DNA of 15,646 nucleotides, taken from CAZGKW01 sp964526295 (GTDB lineage Bacteria > Planctomycetota > Phycisphaerae > FEN-1346). The stretch lies in NCBI GenBank assembly GCA_964526295.1, contig CAZGKW010000069.1, positions 1 to 15,646 of the forward strand. The letters run 5' to 3'. The position numbers and the translations under genes are program-made. Below, piece after piece: positions 9,740-15,646 of this stretch. The notes under the pieces were generated by a model that did not search any database, was not told the origin of the DNA, and saw only the letters and a program-made list of their open reading frames with translations. Positions within the stretch are counted from its first letter, which is position 1. Each line of letters opens with the position of its first letter.

Positions 9740-10197
9740 GGTGTCTCGTCCCATGACGGCGTGCGGATGGAAATGTCCCGGAAGCCTGCCATCGCGCACG
9801 CGTCGATGACCTCGACGATCTGCGCCGCGCGGGTGTCACGGTCGGCCCGAACCAGGACGGGCCTCAGCGGGTCCGAGCGGGCCGCCTCCTGGAGCCGGGC
9901 CGGCAACGCGTCCGGCTCGATCACCTCCCCGTCGATCCGGACGCCGCCGTCCTCATTGATGGTGATGATGAGCGGCCCCGACGACGGGCGAACCAGGACG
10001 GCCGACGGGGCCTCGGGCAGCTCGATCGCCAGCTCGCGGTGCTCCTTCGCCAGTGTCCGCAGGACGAGCACCGGCGCGAACGAGACGGCCAGCGCCGCCG
10101 CCCCCGCGAACGCGCCGAGCGGCACGACCAGCAGGGCGACGATCAGCAGCGCCCCGCCGGCGCCGCGGCGTCGGGATGCGTCGACGTGGTCCGTCAT
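9736..10197 (-). CDS. Divergent ExbD/TolR-like protein
   Basis: ExbD/TolR proteins form, with ExbB/TolQ, proton-driven motors that energise the outer membrane. The periplasmic part (about residues 58-150) fits the family: PLIITINEDGGVRIDGEVIEPDALPARLQEA, then PVLVRADRDTRAAQIVEVIDACAMAGFRDISIRT. The N-terminal part does not: the hydrophobic stretch at about residues 14-45 (GGALLIVALLVVPLGAF...) contains no aspartate, whereas classical ExbD/TolR have an essential Asp in the single membrane helix. No ExbB/TolQ gene is in the window. The ATG at 10197 follows GAGGGG seven bases upstream. Its stop overlaps the acetyltransferase start. It may be a structural or non-motor homologue. Confidence 0.8.
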   Translation of the reverse strand: MTDHVDASRRRGAGGALLIVALLVVPLGAFAGAAALAVSFAPVLVLRTLAKEHRELAIELPEAPSAVLVRPSSGPLIITINEDGGVRIDGEVIEPDALPARLQEAARSDPLRPVLVRADRDTRAAQIVEVIDACAMAGFRDISIRTPSWDETP

Positions 10198-10325
10198 GGC
10201 GCCCCCCTCGGAACAGCCTTTCGGCGGTCGGCGTCACGGGTGCCACTGGCGGCTCGCCCACCAGTGCCCGTACACCTTCGATGCACGGCGGCCGGCAGCA
10301 AGCGCGCCCCCCTCAGGGTCGCCCG

Positions 10326-11321
10326 TCACGCGTGGTCGGCCCGCGAATCGCTCTGCCAGAAATCGATGCTCGACCCCAGGCGGCGCTTGACCGGCTCGGT
10401 CGCTTCCGCCAAGGCCGCCAGCACATCCCCCGACAGGTCCAGGTCGGCCGCGCCGGCGTTCTCGGCCGCCTGGTCGGCGTTTCGCGCCCCGACGATGACG
10501 CTCGGCACGCCCTCCTGGGCCAGGAGCCACGCCAGGGCCACCTGCCCCATGGGCCGACCGAGGCCGTCGGCGATCTCCCGAATCCGCTCGATGGAGGCGA
10601 ACGTCTCCTGCTCGCACCCCGCCTCGCCGTGGCGGGCCTCCGGCCGGTCGCCCGAGAAGAGCCGCGTCCGGGCCCGCCCCTCGGGCACCTCGTCGGCCGA
10701 GGCCCACTTGCCCGTCAAGAGGCCCTGGGCGATGGGACTGTAGGGCAGGATGCTGATGCCCTGCTCGACGCACAGCGGCCGGACCTCGTCCTCGACGGCC
10801 CGGAAGAGAAGGTTGTAGCAGACCTGGTTGCTCTCGACGCGGCCGATCGCCAGGAGGTCCCTGAGATACGTCGCCCCGAAGTTCGAGACGCCGAGGACGC
10901 GGACCTTGCCCTGCCGCTTCAGGTCCTCCATGGCCCGCATCGAGTCCTCGAGCGGCACGTCGGGGCTGGGCCAGTGGACCTGATAGAGGTCGATGTAATC
11001 GGTGCGAAGGGCCCGGAGGCTTTCCTCGCATCGCTCGCGGAGCGTCTCGGGTTCGAGGTTCCGGCGGCTGACCTTGGAGGCGATGACGACCTCGTCGCGG
11101 CCAGGGCCGATCACGTCGGCGAGGAGCGACTCCGACTCGCCCCGGCCGTAGCCCTCGGCGGTGTCGAAGAACGTGACGCCGGCGTCGAGGGCGGCCCGGA
11201 TGGCGGAGCGGGAGTCGTCGCGGTCCTGGTCGCCCCAGGTCCGGCCGCCGATCAGGGCCCACCCCCCCAGGCCGATGACCGACACGTCGATGTCCGTCCG
11301 GCCGAGCTTCCGGAACTTCAC
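10326..11321 (-). CDS. Aldo/keto reductase
   Basis: This 331-residue NADPH-dependent oxidoreductase of the AKR superfamily (YhdN/Tas-like subgroup by general appearance) reduces carbonyl compounds; the substrate cannot be read from sequence. The (beta/alpha)8 fold is evident and the catalytic tetrad is complete: Asp53 (FFDTAEGYG), Tyr58, Lys83 (VIASK) and His116 (YQVHWP). The cofactor-binding end is seen in SVIVGARNADQAAENAGA near the C-terminus. The GTG at 11321 is chosen over an ATG 18 codons upstream because AAGGAGG (11327-11333) lies five bases before it and family members start with a KFRKLGRT-type strand. The gene is alone on the minus strand, 128 bases upstream of the ExbD-like gene. 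Confidence 0.93.
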   Translation of the reverse strand: MKFRKLGRTDIDVSVIGLGGWALIGGRTWGDQDRDDSRSAIRAALDAGVTFFDTAEGYGRGESESLLADVIGPGRDEVVIASKVSRRNLEPETLRERCEESLRALRTDYIDLYQVHWPSPDVPLEDSMRAMEDLKRQGKVRVLGVSNFGATYLRDLLAIGRVESNQVCYNLLFRAVEDEVRPLCVEQGISILPYSPIAQGLLTGKWASADEVPEGRARTRLFSGDRPEARHGEAGCEQETFASIERIREIADGLGRPMGQVALAWLLAQEGVPSVIVGARNADQAAENAGAADLDLSGDVLAALAEATEPVKRRLGSSIDFWQSDSRADHA

Positions 11322-11496
11322 CTTGGCCTCCTTCGCCCGTGACCACGCGGTCTCAACGCAGAGGTCGCTGAGCACGCAGATGAATAATGAATTAAGGGCA
11401 GCTAAAAAGAAAAATTCCCCGCCTTTATCTGACCAGCAGCAGGCCTTCCCTGCGGTCCCTGCGGCCCCTGCGCCGAAAAACGGCGCGCCAAGAACG

Positions 11497-11700
11497 TCAG
11501 TCCCGAGCGCGGAATCTGACGTTCGTCAGCCCTTCGAGCTGCAAGAGGTCCATCACCCGGACCACGTGCTTGTACGGCGTGTCGCGGTCGGCGTCGATGC
11601 GGACGCGGCCGGCTCGGGCGGCGGCGCCGGCGGCAAATCCGATGCGTTCGTCACGGCGACTCCCCCTTCGAAGCGGACCACAGTGAGTCTACCGACCCCG
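11497..11700 (-). pseudogene. Remnant of a second ExbD/TolR gene (frameshifted, no membrane helix)
   Basis: On the minus strand, the frame ending in TGA at 11497-11499 encodes AARAGRVRIDADRDTPYKH followed by VVRVMDLLQLEGLTNVRFRARD, an unmistakable ExbD/TolR C-terminus (compare RADRDTRAAQIVEVIDACAMAGF in the intact copy at 9736-10197). This frame has no plausible start and is closed by TAG at 11689-11691. The preceding family-like strands LTVVRFEGGVAVTN are in a different frame (about 11650-11695), so a one-step frameshift seems to have occurred near 11650. No membrane helix can be found upstream. It looks like a decayed gene, though a sequencing indel could cause the shift. Confidence 0.6.
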
Positions 11701-11779
11701 GGCCCCGCGGCCAAGGCGTTTCGGCCGGCCACCCGCTCGGCTCGGCATGGCGCTCGGCGCCGTGAGCACCGAACGGACG

Positions 11780-11808
11780 GTGGCATCGGCGGCACACGCG
11801 CCTATAAT
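11780..11808 (+). promoter_or_regulatory. Sigma70-type promoter of the MBL/solute-binding pair
   Basis: GTGGCA (11780-11785, four of six consensus bases), a 17-base spacer and a perfect TATAAT (11803-11808) stand out in this GC-rich sequence. Transcription would start near 11815, giving a leader of about 26 bases that contains the GGAGA of the next gene. Confidence 0.65.
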
Positions 11809-11840
11809 AGCCGCTTCGCACAGGGCACCCGGAGAAAGCG

Positions 11841-12584
11841 ATGGAAATCCACGCGTTCGAGCTGGGCTCGTTCCAGGTCTCGGCCTACGTCGTCATCGGC
11901 GACGGCCGCCGACCGCAAGGCCCAAGCGGCGCCGAGAAGGCCGCACGGAGCGACGCCGAAGCGGACGCTTCGCCCGACGCCGGGCAGTCCGCCTCAACCG
12001 GCGCCGACGCATCGCCCGAGGTCATGATCGTCGACGCCCCCCAGGACGCCGGCCGGATCGTCCAGTTCCTCCGCGGCCGGCGGCTCGCCCCCAAGGTCCT
12101 CGTCAACACCCACGGCCACGCCGACCACATCTACGCCAACAAGCTGCTCCGCCAGACCTGGCCCGAGATGGCCATCGCCTGCGGCAAGGAGGACGCCTCG
12201 CTCCTCGAGAGCCCGTTCCGCAACCTCTCGCCGCTGATGGCCGCCTGGATCAAGAGCCCCAAGCCCGACCGCCTGCTCGTCGAGGGCGACCGCATCGAGG
12301 TGGGGGCCAGCGTCTTCGAGGTCATCGAGACGCCGGGCCATTCCCCCGGCGGCATCAGCCTCTACTGCCAGGCCGGGCCCGACGGGCGGCCGATCGTCTT
12401 CACCGGCGACGCCCTCTTCGCCGGGTCGATCGGGCGGACCGACTTTCCCGGGGCCCGGCACGAGACGCTGGTCCGCACGGTCCGCGAGAAGCTCCTGTCG
12501 CTGCCGGGCGAAACCCGCGTCTATCCCGGCCACGGGCCCACGACGACCATCGACCTGGAGGATCGGACGAACCCGTTCCTGTGA
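11841..12584 (+). CDS. MBL-fold metal hydrolase (glyoxalase II-like)
   Basis: The 247-residue protein carries the full metal-binding set of the metallo-beta-lactamase fold as found in glyoxalase II-like hydrolases: THGHADH (His91, His93, Asp95, His96), His167 (TPGHSPGG), Asp190 (FTGDALFAGSIGRTDFPG) and His231 (YPGHGP). It should be a cytoplasmic two-metal hydrolase, perhaps acting on thioesters or persulfides; the substrate is not readable. Unusually, residues 22-60, between the early strand SAYVVIGD and VMIVDAP, are a low-complexity Ala/Asp/Ser/Gly/Pro/Glu insertion where the family normally has a few residues. The ATG is supported by GGAGA seven bases upstream. The solute-binding lipoprotein gene follows after 47 bases. 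Confidence 0.92.
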   Translation: MEIHAFELGSFQVSAYVVIGDGRRPQGPSGAEKAARSDAEADASPDAGQSASTGADASPEVMIVDAPQDAGRIVQFLRGRRLAPKVLVNTHGHADHIYANKLLRQTWPEMAIACGKEDASLLESPFRNLSPLMAAWIKSPKPDRLLVEGDRIEVGASVFEVIETPGHSPGGISLYCQAGPDGRPIVFTGDALFAGSIGRTDFPGARHETLVRTVREKLLSLPGETRVYPGHGPTTTIDLEDRTNPFL

Positions 12585-12631
12585 TGGCCGGCCGGACCGC
12601 GACCGGCCGAACCCCGGACAGGAGGTCGCGC

Positions 12632-14266
12632 ATGTTCCAACGCCTGCCCTATCCTCACCGCCTCGCCGTGATGGCCGTGTGCGCCGCCGGGATTCTCTGC
12701 GTGGCCGGCTGCGCCCCGAGCGACGAGGCCCCCGACGTGCCCGAGGGGGCCCTCTACTGCTACGTGGGCGGCACGATGCGGCCCGTCATGGCCGACCTCG
12801 CCCGGCGGTACGAGGCCGAGACCGGCCGGACCGTCCACCTCGACTACGCCGGCAGCGGCGTCAACAAGATCAAGGTCGAGCAGACGCGGCGCGGCGACCT
12901 GTACGTCGCCCACGATCCGTTCCACGGGGCGATGGTCCGCGAGGACCTCGCCACCGAGGGCTGGCTCGTCGCCTGCATCACGCCCTACATCGCCGTCCCA
13001 AAGGGCAACCCCAAGGGCATCGGGGGCCTGATGGACCTGACGAAGCCGGGCGTCCGCGTCGCCCTCACCCACCCCCAGAAGAGCACCACCGGCCACATCT
13101 ATCGCGTCATGTTCGAGAAGGCGGGCATCACCGACGCCATCGCGGAGAACGTCGTCGTCCGGACCCGCGGCGGGGGCGAGGCGGCCAACCAGGTCGTCCT
13201 CGGCGGCGCAGACGCCGCCATCGTCTGGAACGCCGTCATCCACCTCCGACGCGACGAGCTCGACAGGGTGGACATTGAGCCGCAATACCGGCCCCACCCG
13301 GACGTCGACGCCGTGACGACTGCGACCTACGGCCGCATCGACATGAGCCGCATCGGCGTGACGATCGACCTGTTGAGCTTCACGGACCGGCCGGAGGCGG
13401 CCCGGGCGTTCGCCGAGTACTGCGCCTCGGAGGAGAACCAGTCGGTGTGGAAGGCCCACGGCTTCGAGCTGCCCGCGGGCGGCCCGAAGCACCTTCCGGG
13501 CGAGACGGCGCCCGACGGGGACGCCGAGGCGAGCGGTGCCGGCCCCGAAGACGCCCGGCCCGATGCCGGCAAGTCGCTCTACCTCTACTGCGGGGCGGGC
13601 CTTCGGCCCGCCATGAAGGACGTCATCGCCGCCTTCACGGCCCGCACCGGCGCCGCGGTCGAGGCCGACTACGGCGGCAGCGGCGTCATCATTTCCCGGA
13701 TGCGGGCCTCGGGCCGGGGCGACCTGTTCATGCCCGGCGACGTCTGGTACGTCGAGCTGGCCGAGAAGGGGGGCCTCGTCGCCTCCAAAGCCATGGTCTG
13801 CTACTTCGTCCCGGTCATCCTCGTGCAGGAGGGCAACCCGAAGGCGATCGAGGGCGTCGCGGACCTCGCCCGGCCGGGCCTGAAGCTCGGACTGGGCAAC
13901 CCGAAGGCCTGCCAGATCGGGCGGATCAGCCGCCAGATCTTCGCCAAGAACGGCATCGACCTGGCGGCGGTCCAAGCGAACCTCGCCTTCTCCTCGACGA
14001 CCGTCAACGAGCTGGGCATCCAGGTCCGCACCGGCCACCTCGACGCCGTCATCGTCTGGGACGCCATCGCGGCGTTCTATGCGGACGCCGGGGAGGTCGT
14101 CGAGGTCCCGCCGCAGCAGAACGTGATCTCGAGGGTGGCCATCGCCGTCCTCGAATCGGCGGCCGACCCCGCCCTGGCGGAGCGGTTCGTCACCTTTACC
14201 ACCAGCGACGAGGGACAGGCCCTCTTCCGCCGGCACCACTATCGCACCGAACCGCCCGGGGCGTAG
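12632..14266 (+). CDS. Tandem two-domain ModA-like solute-binding lipoprotein
   Basis: The 544-residue product has a lipoprotein signal with lipobox VAGC (Cys27), then two homologous periplasmic-binding domains of the molybdate/tungstate (ModA/WtpA-like, type II) class. Domain 1 spans about residues 40-290 (ALYCYVGGTMRPVMADLARR, SGVNKIKVEQTRRGDLYVAHD, GGADAAIVWNAV). Domain 2 spans about 315-540 (SLYLYCGAGLRPAMKDVIAAF, SGVIISRMRASGRGDLFMPGD, GHLDAVIVWDAI). They are joined by a flexible Gly/Ala/Glu/Pro linker. Ordinary ModA is a single domain of about 230-250 residues. An oxyanion ligand is inferred, not shown. No permease or ATPase gene is visible before the repeat array. The ATG follows GGAGGT by five bases. 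Confidence 0.9.
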   Translation: MFQRLPYPHRLAVMAVCAAGILCVAGCAPSDEAPDVPEGALYCYVGGTMRPVMADLARRYEAETGRTVHLDYAGSGVNKIKVEQTRRGDLYVAHDPFHGAMVREDLATEGWLVACITPYIAVPKGNPKGIGGLMDLTKPGVRVALTHPQKSTTGHIYRVMFEKAGITDAIAENVVVRTRGGGEAANQVVLGGADAAIVWNAVIHLRRDELDRVDIEPQYRPHPDVDAVTTATYGRIDMSRIGVTIDLLSFTDRPEAARAFAEYCASEENQSVWKAHGFELPAGGPKHLPGETAPDGDAEASGAGPEDARPDAGKSLYLYCGAGLRPAMKDVIAAFTARTGAAVEADYGGSGVIISRMRASGRGDLFMPGDVWYVELAEKGGLVASKAMVCYFVPVILVQEGNPKAIEGVADLARPGLKLGLGNPKACQIGRISRQIFAKNGIDLAAVQANLAFSSTTVNELGIQVRTGHLDAVIVWDAIAAFYADAGEVVEVPPQQNVISRVAIAVLESAADPALAERFVTFTTSDEGQALFRRHHYRTEPPGA

Positions 14267-14275
14267 CCCCCGGTG

Positions 14276-14371
14276 CGCGGCGGCCACTCCAAAGGAAAGC
14301 GCGGCGGGCACTCCAACCGAAAGCGCGGCGGGCACTCCAACCGAAAGCGCGGCGGGCAGTCCAAAGGAAAG
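14276..14371 (+). repeat. 24-base tandem repeat, four units
   Basis: Cores start at exactly 14276, 14300, 14324 and 14348, and the next at 14372 opens a hairpin. Each unit is the core plus ACTCCAAAGGAAAG or a variant (ACTCCAACCGAAAG, AGTCCAAAGGAAAG). Confidence 0.9.
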
Positions 14372-14771
14372 CGCGGCGGGCTGTCCTGCCCGCCGCGCTC
14401 TTGCCCGTTCACTGGCCGCCGCGCGGCAGAATGATGGGCTGCCCAAAGAAAAGCGCGGCGGGCTGTCCTGCCCGCCGCGAAGAGAGGGACCTCGAAACGC
14501 GGGTCACGCGGCGGGCTCGGGTCACGCGGCGGCCAAGACTGGCCGCCGCGCTCTTGCTTGCTTGCCTGCCCGCCGCGCGGAAAGATGATGGGCAGCCCAA
14601 AGGAAAGCGCGGCGGGCTGTCCTGCCCGCCGCGAAGCGAGCGACCTCGAAACCCGGGTCACGCGGCGGCCAAGACTGGCCGCCGCGCTCTTGCTTGCTTG
14701 GCCGCCGCGAAGCAAAATGATGGAAAGCCTTGGCCGCCGCGCGGTAGAATGATGGGCTGTCCAAAGGAAAG

Positions 14772-14819
14772 CGCGGCGGGCACTCTAAAAGAAAGCGCGG
14801 CGGGCACTCCAAAAGAAAG
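14772..14819 (+). repeat. 24-base tandem repeat, two units
   Basis: Cores at 14772 and 14796 carry ACTCTAAAAGAAAG and ACTCCAAAAGAAAG. The third core at 14820 opens a hairpin. A single further 24-base unit is at 15002-15025. Confidence 0.85.
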
Positions 14820-15143
14820 CGCGGCGGGCAGTCCTGCCCGCCGCGAAGAGAGGGACCTCGAAACCCGGGTCACGCGGCGGGCTCGGGTCACGCGGCGGCC
14901 AAGACTGGCCGCCGCGCTCTTGCTTGCTTGGCCGCCGCGAAGCAAAATGATGGAAAGCCTTGGCCGCCGCGCGGAAAGATGATGGGCAGCCCAAAGGAAA
15001 GCGCGGCGGGCACTCCAAAAGAAAGCGCGGCGGGCAGTCCTGCCCGCCGCGAAGCGAGCGACTTCGAGACCCGGGGCACGCGGGTCACGCGGCGGCCAAG
15101 ACTGGCCGCCGCGCGGCAAAATGATGGGCACTCCAAAAGAAAG

Positions 15144-15191
15144 CGCGGCGGGCTGTCCTGCCAAAAGCGCGGCGGCCACTCCAAAGGAAAG
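15144..15191 (+). repeat. 24-base tandem repeat, two units, one hybrid
   Basis: Cores at 15144, 15168 and 15192 keep the 24-base spacing. The first unit is a hybrid: it begins like the TGTCCT hairpin (core-TGTCCTGCC) but then switches to AAAAG and a forward core, so the hairpin is lost while the unit length is preserved. Confidence 0.8.
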
Positions 15192-15431
15192 CGCGGCGGG
15201 CTGTCCTGCCCGCCGCGAAGCGAGCGACCTCGGGTCACGCGGCGGCCTCGGGTCACGCGGCGGGCTCGGGTCACGCGGCGGCCAAGACTGCCCGCCGCGA
15301 AGCGAGCGACCTCGAAACCCGGGGCACGCGGCGGCCAAGACTGGCCGCCGCGCTCTTGCTTGCTTGGCCGCCGCGCTCTTGCCCGTTCACTGGCCGCCGC
15401 GCGGTAGAATGATGGGCTGTCCAACCGAAAG

Positions 15432-15527
15432 CGCGCCGGGCACTCCAAAGGAAAGCGCGGCGGGCACTCCAAAGGAAAGCGCGGCGGGCACTCCAAAGGA
15501 AAGCGCGGCGGGCACTCCAAAGGAAAG
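15432..15527 (+). repeat. 24-base tandem repeat, four units
   Basis: Cores at 15432 (variant CGCGCCGGGC), 15456, 15480 and 15504 each carry ACTCCAAAGGAAAG without change. The core at 15528 opens a hairpin. The uniformity points to recent expansion. Confidence 0.9.
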
Positions 15528-15646
15528 CGCGGCGGGCTGTCCTGCCCGCCGCGAAGCGAGGGACTTCGAGACCCGGGGCACGCGGTGACCTCGGGTCACG
15601 CGGCGGCCAAGACTGGCCGCCGCGCGGCAAAATGATGGGCACTCCA

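Larger units (their letters stand above)
11322..11840. other. 519-base stretch without an intact gene
   Basis: This stretch holds, left to right, the ribosome binding site of the aldo/keto reductase, an A+T-rich patch (about 11381-11428) unlike its surroundings, a small CGCCG-AAAAA-CGGCG hairpin at 11471-11485, a frameshifted ExbD remnant on the minus strand (11497 to about 11700) and the promoter of the MBL gene (11780-11808). I see no other coding sequence. Confidence 0.6.
14372..15553. repeat. Hairpin family B: seven copies, loop TGTCCT or AGTCCT
   Basis: Perfect 10-bp stems CGCGGCGGGC/GCCCGCCGCG with a 6-base loop occur at 14372-14397, 14454-14479, 14608-14633, 14820-14845, 15026-15051, 15192-15217 and 15528-15553; the loop is AGTCCT in the fourth and fifth and TGTCCT in the rest. 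Six of the seven are followed by a word starting AAGCGAG or AAGAGAG. The feature spans first to last copy. Confidence 0.9.
14507..15598 (+). repeat. 18-base tandem units (core plus TCGGGTCA)
   Basis: Units start at 14507, 14873, 15238 and 15256, with a degraded one at 15581. Each is followed exactly 18 bases later by another core. They always sit between the 27-base word (which itself ends GGGTCA or GGGGCA) and the AAGACT hairpin. The feature spans the first to last unit and is not continuous. Confidence 0.85.
14525..15624. repeat. Hairpin family E: seven copies, loop AAGACT
   Basis: Stems CGCGGCGGCC/GGCCGCCGCG with loop AAGACT occur at 14525-14550, 14661-14686, 14891-14916, 15088-15113, 15327-15352 and 15599-15624. 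The copy at 15274-15299 has a family B right arm and so one C-C mismatch. They are followed by CTCTTGC... or CGG...AATGATGGG words. The feature spans first to last copy. Confidence 0.9.
14276..15646. repeat. Mosaic array of inverted and direct cores with fixed-length words
   Basis: I count 53 copies (31 forward, 22 inverted) plus one degraded copy of the 10-base core CGCGGCGGSC (S = G or C) in 1371 bases; the array starts ten bases after the solute-binding gene and runs off the window. Cores are joined by a limited word set. Forward-to-forward: 14 or 8 bases. Forward-to-inverted: 6-base hairpin loops. Inverted-to-inverted: 13, 16 or 22 bases. Inverted-to-forward: 27 or 30 bases. The words recur nearly unchanged and in a preferred order. 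Stops are rare in all frames, but several word lengths are not multiples of three and no ribosome binding site is seen, so I read it as noncoding. Confidence 0.9.

Noticed and set aside
10244..10266. CACTGG/CCAGTG inverted repeat as a terminator of the aldo/keto reductase
   Set aside because: Six base pairs with an 11-base loop and no T tract is weak evidence.
11553..11795. An 80-codon minus-strand frame as an independent small gene
   Set aside because: Part of it (LTVVRFEGGVAVTN) looks like the upstream portion of the frameshifted ExbD remnant and the rest is low-complexity; no ribosome binding site.
14254..14273. Hairpin GGGGC-GTA-GCCCC around the stop codon of the solute-binding gene as a terminator
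   Set aside because: The stem is short with a bulge, there is no T tract, and the stop codon is in the loop; chance is likely in this GC-rich context.
14276..15646. Long open frames on both strands with peptides such as repeated SAAGTPKE or PPRFPLEC
   Set aside because: They arise because the repeat words contain few stops. Several frames on both strands are open at once, many word lengths are not multiples of three, and no start with a ribosome binding site is present.
14276..15646. CRISPR array
   Set aside because: The intervening words are a small recurring set and not unique spacers, the core is only 10 bases and occurs on both strands, and no cas gene is present.
14276..15646. Integron cassette array or transposon ends
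   Set aside because: There is no integrase or transposase, no cassette genes and no attC-type conserved ends; hairpins are only 26 bases.

Overview
This is a GC-rich (roughly two-thirds G+C by eye) bacterial chromosome segment, densely packed with short spacers and clear GGAGG-type ribosome binding sites. The gene set (coaD, trpE, dut, ftsK, two ExbD-type sequences, lipoproteins, an Eis-like acetyltransferase) and the protein style suggest a Planctomycetota/Phycisphaerae-like organism. That placement is an inference, since no rRNA or marker settles it. The last 1.4 kb is a repeat mosaic that runs off the right edge.

Left part (1-5164): a tRNA-Glu(CTC) with an intrinsic terminator on the minus strand; a small lipoprotein gene that may be read from a leaderless mRNA; divergent from it coaD (coenzyme A synthesis) and a secreted protein of unknown function; then, convergent, trpE (tryptophan synthesis) downstream of a membrane protein with a TrkA-C/RCK-C domain.

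Middle (5165-11840): dut and ftsK form a plus-strand pair (dUTP clean-up and chromosome translocation). They converge on an ExbD/TolR-like gene translationally coupled (ATGA overlap) to an Eis-like N-acetyltransferase. An aldo/keto reductase follows on the minus strand. Behind it lie an A+T-rich patch and a frameshifted, headless remnant of a second ExbD gene.

Right part (11780-15646): a consensus TATAAT promoter drives an MBL-fold hydrolase and a lipoprotein made of two fused ModA-like solute-binding domains. Directly behind the latter starts the most unusual object in the window. It is an array of more than 50 copies of a 10-base core (CGCGGCGGSC) on both strands, joined by a small dictionary of fixed-length words into perfect 26-base hairpins and 24- and 18-base tandem repeats, in a recurring order. 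Two hairpin families differ by a compensatory base-pair change and are approximate reverse complements of each other. A single 9-bp hairpin built on the same core lies between ftsK and the acetyltransferase gene, hinting at a dispersed element family. The array is not CRISPR and is unlikely to be coding.
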